From UBA1672 sp963977495 (GTDB lineage Bacteria; Pseudomonadota; Alphaproteobacteria; Micavibrionales; Micavibrionaceae), in the NCBI GenBank assembly GCA_963977495.1, contig CAXBOT010000001.1, positions 744,001 through 808,000 on the forward strand: a stretch of 64,000 nt of DNA, written 5' to 3'. Both the position numbers and the translations under genes were made by a program. The notes under the pieces were generated by a model. It searched no databases, was not told where the DNA came from, and was given only the letters and a program-made list of their open reading frames with translations. Position 1 is the stretch's first letter, and each line of letters opens with the position of its first letter. Positions 9,494-17,361 of this stretch are shown here, one piece after another.

Positions 9494-9530
9494 TAGAATA
9501 AGGGATATGAACATTCGGTAGGAGACCGAC

Positions 9531-9890
9531 ATGACACGGATTGCAGGAGCATCGCAATATCTAAATCAGGCAACCTTGTCCAATAAACAAGGGGTCGCTC
9601 CGGTTTCCACAAATGTTTTATCTCAATCTGCTGGCGGTATAAGCTTACTCGATGTCGCACGCAGCAGCGCTCCGAATAACGGTATTGGCCTCTCTTCAAG
9701 CGCACGCGCACTAAATTCTCAATTCCTTGAAAATAATTCTTCTACAGTCAACCAGCTGTTTTCACTGACTGGCGGCAGCAGCGCAACGATTGAATCCGCA
9801 CAGATACAAATACGTGCATTGCAATCCTCTGTGCCTGTATCACGGGAGACTCCGGAAGTGCGCGGCGCAAAAGTCGACAAAAGTGCATAA
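9531..9890 (+). CDS. Small hypothetical protein, Ser/Asn/Gln-rich
   Basis: The 119-residue reading frame has a good ribosome-binding site (AGGAG eight bases before the ATG) and fills the gap between kdsA and eno, so it is probably translated. The product is rich in Ser, Ala, Asn and Gln, has one cysteine-free low-complexity body, no signal peptide and no membrane segment. Motifs such as STNVLSQSAGGISLLDV and SSTVNQLFSLTGGSS recall the helical ends of secreted filament or hook-type proteins, but no family is recognised and no function is proposed. Confidence 0.6.
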   Translation: MTRIAGASQYLNQATLSNKQGVAPVSTNVLSQSAGGISLLDVARSSAPNNGIGLSSSARALNSQFLENNSSTVNQLFSLTGGSSATIESAQIQIRALQSSVPVSRETPEVRGAKVDKSA

Positions 9891-10002
9891 CATTTTCTGA
9901 CCGCCTTCTTTACAAAAACCCACATTTCCCCTTTATCTTTTGTGTATTTTCGCTAAAACCTCATACAAGAGTTGTTTCGAGCATTGCGAAAAGGATAAAC
10001 AC

Positions 10003-11295
10003 ATGACAGCCATTATCGATATTCACGCCCGCCAAATTCTAGACAGTCGCGGCAACCCCACAGTCGAGGTTGACGTTCAACTGGAAACCGGTGCATTCGG
10101 ACGCGCCGCTGTGCCTTCCGGCGCATCAACAGGCATCCACGAAGCCGTAGAGCTACGTGATGGTGATAAAGATGTTTATCTGGGCAAGGGCGTTTCGCAG
10201 GCTGTTGAATTTGTGAACACAGAGATTTTCGAAGCCTTAATCGGTGTCGATGCAGAAGAACAAATGCATATTGATAAGGCATTGATTGATCTGGACGGTA
10301 CTGAAAACAAAGGCCGTTTGGGTGCGAATGCGATCTTGGGCGTTTCACTGGCGATTGCCAAAGCAATGGCAGACGAACTCAGTATGCCGCTTTATCGTTA
10401 CATTGGCGGCGTCTATGCGCACACATTGCCAACCCCAATGATGAACATCATCAATGGCGGCGCACATGCCGATAACCCCGTCGACATTCAAGAATTTATG
10501 ATTATGCCTATATCCGCACCGACCTATACCGATGGTTTGCGTATGGGCGCGGAGATATTCCATGCTTTGAAAAAGCAACTTTCTGCAGCAGGCTATAACA
10601 CCAATGTCGGTGATGAGGGCGGCTTTGCACCTGCCGTTAAATCATCCGACGAGGCACTTGATTTCATCATGAAATCCATCGAAGCCGCAGGATATAAACC
10701 AACAGAGGATGTAGTTATCGCGCTCGACTCGGCCTCAACTGAATTCTACAAAGATGGCAAATACTATCTTGAAGGTGAGGGGAAGACACTATCCTCGATT
10801 GAAATGGTTCAGTATTACGAAGATTTATGCGCACGTTATCCCATTGTTTCGATTGAAGATGGCCTAGCAGAAGATGATTGGGAAGGTTGGGTTGCTCTGA
10901 CCGCTGCACTCGGTCATAAAATCCAACTTGTTGGTGATGATTTGTACGTGACCAATGCCAAGCGTTTGAAGCGCGGCATCGAAGAAAAAGCCGGAAACGC
11001 GGTTTTGGTAAAGGTCAATCAAATCGGAACATTGAGCGAAACACTCGAAACCATCGAAATGGCGAAAAAGGCCGGATTTGGTATCGTTCTATCACACAGA
11101 TCAGGTGAAACAGAAGATTCCACAATCGCGGATTTGGCTGTGGCGACCAATGCAGGGCAAATCAAAACAGGCTCACTCTCACGCTCTGATCGGATTGCCA
11201 AATATAACCAGCTCTTACGTATCGAAGAAGAATTGGGAAGCACCGCGCATTATGCAGGCTCCAGCTTCTTCCGTATAAAGCACCACAAAGCATAA
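10003..11295 (+). CDS. eno: Enolase
   Basis: Enolase converts 2-phosphoglycerate to phosphoenolpyruvate. From the ATG at 10003, preceded by AAAAGGA, the protein has 430 residues starting MTAIIDIHARQILDSRGNPTVE. Key elements are the GASTGIHEA loop, the metal ligands in ALDSASTEFY, SIEDGLAEDDW and LVGDDLYVTN, catalytic lysine in LVKVNQIGT, and LSHRSGETEDSTIADLAV. A GTG or TTG start upstream would add 21 residues with no family similarity. It precedes the YqgE-like gene, ftsB and the pyruvate dehydrogenase genes. Confidence 0.98.
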   Translation: MTAIIDIHARQILDSRGNPTVEVDVQLETGAFGRAAVPSGASTGIHEAVELRDGDKDVYLGKGVSQAVEFVNTEIFEALIGVDAEEQMHIDKALIDLDGTENKGRLGANAILGVSLAIAKAMADELSMPLYRYIGGVYAHTLPTPMMNIINGGAHADNPVDIQEFMIMPISAPTYTDGLRMGAEIFHALKKQLSAAGYNTNVGDEGGFAPAVKSSDEALDFIMKSIEAAGYKPTEDVVIALDSASTEFYKDGKYYLEGEGKTLSSIEMVQYYEDLCARYPIVSIEDGLAEDDWEGWVALTAALGHKIQLVGDDLYVTNAKRLKRGIEEKAGNAVLVKVNQIGTLSETLETIEMAKKAGFGIVLSHRSGETEDSTIADLAVATNAGQIKTGSLSRSDRIAKYNQLLRIEEELGSTAHYAGSSFFRIKHHKA

Positions 11296-11336
11296 GATGT
11301 GTTTTTTATCATAACGTTTTTTGCTATGCTGCGCCG

Positions 11337-11939
11337 ATGCATGATGAAAACAAAGTTTTTGATAAAATAAGACCTTATTTCTTCGTCGCAGCGATCATGA
11401 TTGCGCTGCCGAGCCTGCTCAGTTTATATGGTGGGCAAACAGGAAGGTTGCTGGTTGCTACACAAAAAATGAAAGGTGACCCTTTCTTCGAACAAAAGGT
11501 CATCTATATTTTCGATCACTCTTTTTGGGGGGCGCGCGGCATTATCGTTAATCAGCCCTTCGAAAACCAATCCCCCGAAAAATTCAGCGTCCCTTATAAA
11601 AACGCGCACTTCTATAACGCTGGCCCTGTGCATTTTCCATCCTTGATTACCGTGGCTTTATCGCGCCCGAAAAAAGCATCGCGCTGGCGTATACAGCCTT
11701 TAACAATTGTCGATTACAAAGGCTTTGAACATCGTTTTCCTTCTTACGCCAAAGAAGATGCGCCATTGGATTTTTATGTCGGCTATTCCGGCTGGGATAT
11801 GGGGCAACTCGAAACAGAGATCAAAAACGGTATGTGGAACATCGTTGATTGCAATATAAAATCACTACGCGATACAGTGCCAAGCGCAGAGTTATGGTCA
11901 TATCTAAGCCAAAATGAACAAAAAAACATCTGCCCCTAA
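11337..11939 (+). CDS. YqgE/AlgH family protein with N-terminal hydrophobic segment
   Basis: Residues 33-195 match the YqgE/AlgH (DUF179) family: TGRLLVATQKMKGDPFF, VIYIFDHSFWGARGIIVNQP, the NAGPVHFP turn, and GYSGWDMGQLETEI. The biochemical role of the family is not settled. Unlike ordinary cytosolic YqgE proteins of about 185 residues, this one has an extra N-terminus with a hydrophobic stretch at residues 13-31, which would anchor or export it. No clear ribosome-binding site precedes the ATG at 11337. The stop codon sits inside an inverted repeat that may be a terminator. Confidence 0.8.
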   Translation: MHDENKVFDKIRPYFFVAAIMIALPSLLSLYGGQTGRLLVATQKMKGDPFFEQKVIYIFDHSFWGARGIIVNQPFENQSPEKFSVPYKNAHFYNAGPVHFPSLITVALSRPKKASRWRIQPLTIVDYKGFEHRFPSYAKEDAPLDFYVGYSGWDMGQLETEIKNGMWNIVDCNIKSLRDTVPSAELWSYLSQNEQKNICP

Positions 11940-11971
11940 AAAGTGAATCAAATGAATCCTTTAGGGTTTTT
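11934..11971 (+). terminator. Candidate Rho-independent terminator after the YqgE-like gene
   Basis: CCCTAAA at 11934-11940 (containing the stop codon) is complementary to TTTAGGG at 11960-11966, which is followed at once by five T. The seven-base stem is perfect but the 19-base loop is long and the stem is not GC-rich, so it may be weak. It would separate eno from the ftsB-pdh genes. Confidence 0.4.
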
Positions 11972-12056
11972 GTTCTCATTATGTTCACGTTAAACCATTG
12001 AGTCTAAAACACTTTTTATCTTGATCCACAACTTTCTTTGTGATTCTATAGACTTT

Positions 12057-12368
12057 ATGAAAGAAACTGTGGATATCTTCATTACTGTTAGAAAAAATCT
12101 GCCGCTTATGGTGGGGCTGTGCCTTTGCGCTTATTTTTCTTATCACATGGTTTTTGGTAAGTATGGCTATATGCGCCTCAATAATTTACAGCCCATTGCA
12201 CAAGCCAAAGAGAAACAACTCGGCGCGCTGATAACCAAAAGTACAAATTTAGAAAACAAAGTCAGTTTATTACGTCCAAATACTTTATCGCCTGATCTCT
12301 TAGAAGAGCAGGTTAGACTCATTTTAGGGTATAATAATCAGGATGAAATGATCTTGCTTGATCGATAA
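12057..12368 (+). CDS. ftsB: FtsB/DivIC-type septum formation initiator
   Basis: The 103-residue product has a short cytoplasmic end, one membrane helix (about residues 15-33: LPLMVGLCLCAYFSYHMVF) and a periplasmic coiled coil (about 45-75, with the heptad-like KEKQLGALITKSTNLENKV). It ends in the conserved short region LLEEQVRLILGY. This is the architecture of FtsB, which joins FtsL and FtsQ at the divisome. The position between eno and pdhA is where alphaproteobacteria usually keep it. ATG 12057 is preferred to a TTG at 12021. Confidence 0.8.
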   Translation: MKETVDIFITVRKNLPLMVGLCLCAYFSYHMVFGKYGYMRLNNLQPIAQAKEKQLGALITKSTNLENKVSLLRPNTLSPDLLEEQVRLILGYNNQDEMILLDR

Positions 12369-12419
12369 TTTACGACAGGTTCCAAGAACTTTTTTCCTTA
12401 GATAACAATATGTTGCACC

Positions 12420-12438
12420 GCACAAAACGTGCTTTTTT
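12420..12438 (+). terminator. Weak candidate terminator between ftsB and pdhA
   Basis: GCAC, a five-base loop AAAAC, then GTGC followed by six T. The stem is only four base pairs, so termination, if any, would be partial. Confidence 0.25.
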
Positions 12439-12453
12439 CGCTGGTATTTAAGT

Positions 12454-12483
12454 TTGGAATAGTGTAGCACTTCTTTCTAGAAT
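12454..12483 (+). promoter_or_regulatory. Candidate sigma-70-type promoter for the pdh operon
   Basis: TTGGAA at 12454-12459 and TAGAAT at 12478-12483 are separated by 18 bases and lie about 45 bases before the pdhA start. The -10 matches the consensus at five of six positions and the -35 at four of six. Confidence 0.4.
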
Positions 12484-12526
12484 GTTATAAAACATCGTCG
12501 TTAGCAGACTGGGAGGAAATTTATCC

Positions 12527-13555
12527 GTGGCACCATCCAAAGACAAAAAAAAATCCACAGCTCAGAAGAAAAAGGGATCAAACATTTCCCCTGATCCTAC
12601 GATTGATGAGCTGAAGAAATTTTACTATGACATGCTTCTTATTCGTCGCTTTGAAGAAAAGGCGGGGCAGCTTTATGGTATGGGACTGATTGGTGGTTTT
12701 TGTCACCTTTATATCGGGCAGGAAGCTGTCGTAACAGGCATAACCTCTGTGCAAGAGCAGCAAGACACCGTTGTCACGTCTTATCGTGATCACGCGCACA
12801 TGCTCGCTTGTGATATGGATCCAAAAGGCATTATGGCAGAGCTCACAGGTCGTCAGGATGGATATTCCCGCGGCAAGGGTGGCTCAATGCATATGTTCAG
12901 CCGCGATAAGAACTTCTTTGGTGGTCACGGAATCGTGGGCGCAGGAACAGCCATCGGTACGGGTTTAGGATTCGCCCATAAATATAAAGACGATAACGGC
13001 GTTGCTGTTGCCTATATGGGTGATGGTGCATCGAATCAGGGGCAGGTCGCTGAATGCTACAATATGGCTGCGCTTTGGGATTTGCCTGTTCTTTTTGTTA
13101 TTGAGAACAACCAATATGGTATGGGAACAAGCGTTTCGCGTTCCTCTGCAGGGCAATTATATCGCCGCGGCGAGGGATACGGAATCCCTGGTGAGCAAGT
13201 GGATGGTATGGATGTTTTCGCCGTACAGGCAGCGGCGCGTCAGGCGCTGGATTATGTGCGTTCAGGTAACGGACCATATATTCTTGAGATGATGACCTAT
13301 CGTTATCGTGGTCACTCTATGTCCGACCCTGCAAAATACCGCACGAAAGAAGAAGTATCCTCTATGAAGGAAGATCGCGACCCCATCACGCAGGTGAAAG
13401 ATTTGCTCCAAAAACAAGGGGTTGAGGAAAGCGATATCAAGGATATTGATAAGAAAATCAAAGCCATTGTCAACGAAGCCGCGACTTTTGCTCAGGAAAG
13501 CCCTGAACTGCCGGACTATGACTTGTGGACAGACGTATTAGTGGAGACTGCTTAA
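12527..13555 (+). CDS. pdhA: Pyruvate dehydrogenase E1 component, alpha subunit
   Basis: E1-alpha binds thiamine diphosphate and, with E1-beta, decarboxylates pyruvate and acetylates the lipoyl groups of E2. The 342-residue protein shows MLLIRRFEEKAGQLYGMG, GFCHLYIGQEA, the GGKGGSMHMF-type segment (GKGGSMHMF), the thiamine diphosphate/Mg motif GDGASNQG...NN, and the phosphorylation-loop-like YRYRGHSMSDP. The GTG start at 12527 has a strong GGGAGGAAA site. The N-terminus is lysine-rich and probably disordered. It is the first gene of the PDH operon and is separated from pdhB by one base. Confidence 0.97.
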   Translation: MAPSKDKKKSTAQKKKGSNISPDPTIDELKKFYYDMLLIRRFEEKAGQLYGMGLIGGFCHLYIGQEAVVTGITSVQEQQDTVVTSYRDHAHMLACDMDPKGIMAELTGRQDGYSRGKGGSMHMFSRDKNFFGGHGIVGAGTAIGTGLGFAHKYKDDNGVAVAYMGDGASNQGQVAECYNMAALWDLPVLFVIENNQYGMGTSVSRSSAGQLYRRGEGYGIPGEQVDGMDVFAVQAAARQALDYVRSGNGPYILEMMTYRYRGHSMSDPAKYRTKEEVSSMKEDRDPITQVKDLLQKQGVEESDIKDIDKKIKAIVNEAATFAQESPELPDYDLWTDVLVETA

Positions 13556-13556
13556 G

Positions 13557-14996
13557 ATGCCAACACAGATTTTAATGCCCGCATTATCACCAACGATGAC
13601 AGAAGGTAATTTGGCCAAATGGCTGAAGGCCGAAGGTGATTCTATCGAAGCAGGCGACGTTATTGCAGAAATTGAAACCGACAAGGCCACAATGGAAGTT
13701 GAAGCCGTCGATGAGGGGATACTTGGTAAAATCCTTATCGCTGAAGGCACAGAAGGTGTTGCCGTAAACACGCCGATTGCTGTGCTTTTGGAAGATGGTG
13801 AAAGTGCCGATGATATTGATGGTGATGCGGCCGTTATTCCCGCGCCATCAAATGATGATGACAGCGACGCAAAGACCGCACCAACGCAACAACAAGCGCC
13901 GCAACACACCGATCAGCCCGCTGGCGCTATCGTAGAAAACCGCGACATTCTTTATGCACAAGGCGTGATTATAGAGCCGCCGCCATTTGACGAAGCACCT
14001 TTCTTTGATAACGCACAGCCCCTTACCGTTCGCGAAGCACTCCGCGATGCGATGGCAGAGGAAATGCGTAATGATGAAACTGTTTACCTGATGGGTGAAG
14101 AGGTTGCCGAATATCAAGGTGCCTACAAGGTTTCACAAGGGCTTCTCGATGAATTTGGCGCAAAACGCGTGATCGATACACCAATTACGGAGCATGGCTT
14201 TGCAGGTATTGCGGTTGGTTCCGCCATGAACGGGCTAAAACCCATTGTTGAATTTATGACATGGAATTTCGGCATGCAGGCGATGGATCATATCATCAAC
14301 TCTGCGGCGAAGACCTTGTACATGGCTGGCGGTAAGCTCGGCTGTCCAATTGTATTCCGTGGGCCAAACGGCGCAGCCTCTCGCGTAGGCGCGCAGCACT
14401 CACAATGTTATGCGAGCTGGTATGCGCACATCCCCGGATTGAAAGTTGTTTCACCATGGTCAGCCGCAGACTCAAAAGGTCTGATGAAGGCCGCGATTCG
14501 TGATCCCAACCCTGTTATTTTCTTGGAAAATGAACTTTTATACGGTCAAACACATGATGTCCCCACCGATGAAGACTATGTCATTCCCATCGGACGCGCA
14601 AAAATTGAGCGTAGCGGAAGTGATGTGACAATCGTTGCATTTTCCATCATGGTCGGCAAAGCATTAGAAGCCGCCGAGCAACTCGCCGAACAAGGTATTG
14701 ACGCCGAAGTCATCAATTTACGCACGATACGCCCACTTGATCGCTGGACAATTTTGGAAAGCGTCAAAAAAACAAATCGTATCGTATCCGTAGAGGAAGG
14801 CTGGGCGTTTTCAGGTATTGGTGCAGAAATAGCTGCCCTGTGTGGAGAGCATGCCTTTGATTACTTGGATGCCCCTGTGGTGCGAGTCTGCGCCGCCGAT
14901 GTGCCGCTGCCTTACGCCGCAAATCTCGAAGCTTTGGCTTTGCCACAAGCAAAAGAAATCGTCGAAGCCGCAAAAAAAGTTTGTTATGCTGATTAA
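13557..14996 (+). CDS. pdhB: Pyruvate dehydrogenase E1 component, beta subunit, with N-terminal lipoyl domain
   Basis: The 479-residue protein starts with a biotinyl/lipoyl domain (about residues 1-80) holding the lipoylation site ETDKATMEVE, then an acidic linker, then the transketolase-type E1-beta body (about 150-479). That body has MGEEVAEYQGAYKVSQGL, DTPITEHGFAGIAVGSA and EFMTWNFGMQAMD. A lipoyl domain on E1-beta is known in alphaproteobacteria such as rhizobia. This domain is nearly identical in protein sequence to the one on E2 in the same operon, which points to duplication or ongoing conversion. Confidence 0.97.
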   Translation: MPTQILMPALSPTMTEGNLAKWLKAEGDSIEAGDVIAEIETDKATMEVEAVDEGILGKILIAEGTEGVAVNTPIAVLLEDGESADDIDGDAAVIPAPSNDDDSDAKTAPTQQQAPQHTDQPAGAIVENRDILYAQGVIIEPPPFDEAPFFDNAQPLTVREALRDAMAEEMRNDETVYLMGEEVAEYQGAYKVSQGLLDEFGAKRVIDTPITEHGFAGIAVGSAMNGLKPIVEFMTWNFGMQAMDHIINSAAKTLYMAGGKLGCPIVFRGPNGAASRVGAQHSQCYASWYAHIPGLKVVSPWSAADSKGLMKAAIRDPNPVIFLENELLYGQTHDVPTDEDYVIPIGRAKIERSGSDVTIVAFSIMVGKALEAAEQLAEQGIDAEVINLRTIRPLDRWTILESVKKTNRIVSVEEGWAFSGIGAEIAALCGEHAFDYLDAPVVRVCAADVPLPYAANLEALALPQAKEIVEAAKKVCYAD

Positions 14997-15073
14997 ATTT
15001 TAAAAATAAATCAAGGAATATGACACGCTCGTCGTCTTATCATGACAGTCTTAATATTAAAGAGGAGATACTC

Positions 15074-15523
15074 ATGAAATTTTTAAATCTTGTACTGGCA
15101 CTATCTTGTTTTGCTATCAGCTTTACGGCGCATAATGCACAGGCACGAAAAGCAGTATTGGTCAGCGATGCAAATGCCCAAACATGTAAAATGGTGGAAA
15201 CCGCAACACTCGGTATCAATTTCAGCAACATTCCGGTTGATTTAAAATCATCAAAATCCTTCATTCAGCAAAAAGCCGACGAAATTTTGGCGATAGCGGC
15301 TGATCTGGGGATTGATGATATTCAGGTGCAAAATATGAATTACAGCATCTACAGCAATAATAACGGTGGCTGTAATGCAAGCACGGCTTCCGTATATCAA
15401 CTCAGCGGAAATGTCTCGTTTCAAATCCCGAACGCCGGCAAAGCAGAAAGTCTTATGCAAGCACTCGGTGAAAAATCTTATAACGTCAACTTTAACATGA
15501 ATGCGTATCGTCAATGCCAATAA
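15074..15523 (+). CDS. Secreted protein of unknown function, possibly SIMPL (DUF541)-like
   Basis: From the ATG at 15074, preceded by AGAGGAG, the 149-residue product has a clear Sec signal peptide (hydrophobic residues 4-17, cleavage probably after AQA at 21-23). The mature part alternates short helices and strands: SFIQQKADEILAIAADLG, then QVQNMNYSIYSNNN, then YQLSGNVSFQIP. This resembles the SIMPL/DUF541 fold in order and spacing, but the match is weak. Three cysteines occur in the mature chain. Its 3' end overlaps pdhC by ten bases, so this exported protein is made from the transcript of a cytosolic metabolic complex. No role is assigned. Confidence 0.65.
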   Translation: MKFLNLVLALSCFAISFTAHNAQARKAVLVSDANAQTCKMVETATLGINFSNIPVDLKSSKSFIQQKADEILAIAADLGIDDIQVQNMNYSIYSNNNGGCNASTASVYQLSGNVSFQIPNAGKAESLMQALGEKSYNVNFNMNAYRQCQ

Positions 15524-16782
15524 ACATTACCATGCCAGCCCTTTCCCCAACCATGACAGAGGGTACACTTGCCAAGTGGCTGAAAGCCGAAGGTGATTCT
15601 GTGGAATCAGGCGATGTGATCGCCGAGATCGAAACAGATAAAGCAACGATGGAGGTCGAAGCTGTCGATGAGGGAATCATCGGCAAGATCATCGTCGCCG
15701 AAGGTACGGAAAACGTGCCCGTCAACGATGTAATCGCCATTCTTCTGGAAGAGGGCGAAACCGCCAATGACATCGGCGATGCACCAGCCGCCGCGCCTGC
15801 ACCAGTTCCTGCAGAACAAAAAGCCGAAGCGCCCGCAGCAGCAGAAACACCAAAGGCCGCTACGCCAGCAACGCAAAGCCATTCCGGCGCGCGCATTTTT
15901 GCATCTCCCTTGGCACGCCGCTTGGCCGAAGAAAAAGGCCTCGACTTATCAAATGTCAAAGGCTCCGGCCCACATGGGCGCATCGTCAAAGCCGATATTG
16001 AAAATGCCAAAGCACAGCCAAAGGGCGCAAACACACAGGCGGGGGCAACGGCTACTGTTTATGACGATCCCGATGTTAAAACCAATGTCTTTGGTATGGC
16101 CTATAAGGAAATACCAAATAACAACATCCGTAAAGTTGTTGCGAAACGCTTGAGTGAATCAAAGCAAACCGTGCCGCATTTCTACCTCACCGTAGAATGC
16201 CAGCTTGATACGCTGCTTGCCGCGCGTAAGGAACTCAACGATAAGGCCAATGGCGCATTCAAATTGTCGGTCAATGATTTCGTTATCAAGGCAACGGCGA
16301 TGGCGCTGAAGGCTTATCCAGCCGCGAACGTGTCATGGACGGATGATGCCATTCAGCAATATTTGAAAGCTGATATCTCTGTGGCGGTCTCAACGCCAAC
16401 GGGACTTATCACGCCAATCATTAAGGCCGCCGAAGATAAAGGTCTGCGCGATATTTCATCTGAAATGAAAGATTTGGCAGGACGCGCGCGCGAAGGCAAA
16501 TTAAAGCCCGAAGAATTCCAAGGGGGGACATTCTCTGTTTCCAACCTCGGTATGTTCGGGGTCAAAGAATTCGCCGCAATCATCAACCCGCCGCAAGGCT
16601 GTATTCTCGCCATTGGCGCGGGCGAGCAACGCCCTGTTGTGATCAACGGTGAAATCAAAATTAAAACCGTGATGAATTGCACATTATCCGTCGATCATAG
16701 ATGTGTTGATGGCGCGGTCGGTGCGGAATACTTACAAATATTCAAACAATATATCGAAAACCCCGTCAGTATGCTGGTATAG
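15514..16782 (+). CDS. pdhC: Pyruvate dehydrogenase E2, dihydrolipoamide acetyltransferase
   Basis: E2 forms the core of the complex and passes acetyl groups from lipoyllysine to CoA. The 422-residue protein has one lipoyl domain (residues 1-80, lipoylated lysine in ETDKATMEVE), an Ala/Pro-rich linker, a peripheral-subunit-binding domain (about 125-160, FASPLARRLAEEKGLDL...GSGPHGRI), a second linker and the catalytic domain (about 190-422). The active-site DHRCVDGA motif is near the end. The start codon lies inside the preceding secreted-protein gene, ten bases before its stop. Confidence 0.97.
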   Translation: MPINITMPALSPTMTEGTLAKWLKAEGDSVESGDVIAEIETDKATMEVEAVDEGIIGKIIVAEGTENVPVNDVIAILLEEGETANDIGDAPAAAPAPVPAEQKAEAPAAAETPKAATPATQSHSGARIFASPLARRLAEEKGLDLSNVKGSGPHGRIVKADIENAKAQPKGANTQAGATATVYDDPDVKTNVFGMAYKEIPNNNIRKVVAKRLSESKQTVPHFYLTVECQLDTLLAARKELNDKANGAFKLSVNDFVIKATAMALKAYPAANVSWTDDAIQQYLKADISVAVSTPTGLITPIIKAAEDKGLRDISSEMKDLAGRAREGKLKPEEFQGGTFSVSNLGMFGVKEFAAIINPPQGCILAIGAGEQRPVVINGEIKIKTVMNCTLSVDHRCVDGAVGAEYLQIFKQYIENPVSMLV

Positions 16783-16788
16783 AAAAAC

Positions 16789-17325
16789 ATGGCTGTGAAC
16801 AGATACCCAATCGTCGGCGTTATGGGCTCTCATGAAGACTCTTGGGAAGACTATGCACGTCCGATTGGTGCATTGATCGCGCGTCGTGGCTATAACCTTC
16901 TCACCGGCGCAGGGGCAGGGGTTATGACCGTTGTTGCCCAAGCCTTCACAGAAACGCAAGAGCGTAAGGGCGTGAGTATCGGCATTCTGCCTGCCGTGGA
17001 TTACAAAGGGCAAAAGCTGGATACCGAAGAATACCCCAATCCCTATATCGAAATCCCGATGATTACACCACTGAGTGCCAAAGCGCAGCGCGACGCTATG
17101 CCGTTCAGCCGCAATTTGGTCAATGTTATGACCAGCAAGGCACTGGTTATCTTGCCCGGCTCTCACGGTACGCAAAACGAAGTGTCACTCGCGCTGATGT
17201 ATAATAAGCCCATGATTATGTTCGGCCCCGAAGACGCCTTTACAAAATTCCCGGAAGAACCGCTGCGCGCGGAAACGCTCAATCATGTTGAGCAATTCTT
17301 TGACGACGTGTTCAGAAAAAAATAA
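16789..17325 (+). CDS. LOG/SLOG-family Rossmann protein (TIGR00725-like)
   Basis: The 178-residue protein has the Rossmann-like fold of the lysine-decarboxylase-like/LOG superfamily: IVGVMGSHEDSWEDYARPIG, a glycine-rich turn GYNLLTGAGAGVMTVVAQAF, and the signature region PGSHGTQNEVSLALMYNKP. The usual motif is PGGxGTxxE; the second glycine is serine here but the glutamate remains. Members bind nucleotides, and some cleave nucleotide 5'-monophosphates. Its substrate is not predictable. It starts six bases after pdhC and precedes lpd, so it is expressed with the PDH complex. Confidence 0.7.
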   Translation: MAVNRYPIVGVMGSHEDSWEDYARPIGALIARRGYNLLTGAGAGVMTVVAQAFTETQERKGVSIGILPAVDYKGQKLDTEEYPNPYIEIPMITPLSAKAQRDAMPFSRNLVNVMTSKALVILPGSHGTQNEVSLALMYNKPMIMFGPEDAFTKFPEEPLRAETLNHVEQFFDDVFRKK

Positions 17326-17361
17326 TACGCAGATCAACTTAAAAATCAAAAAGGTAAACAG

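Noticed and set aside
9253..9711. 152-codon minus-strand frame across the kdsA end
   Set aside because: It overlaps the well-supported kdsA and the following small gene on the opposite strand and shows shadow-frame composition.
15492..16034. 180-codon minus-strand frame opposite pdhC
   Set aside because: It is the reverse complement of the Ala/Pro-rich lipoyl and linker region of E2; such repetitive coding DNA often leaves a long antisense frame.
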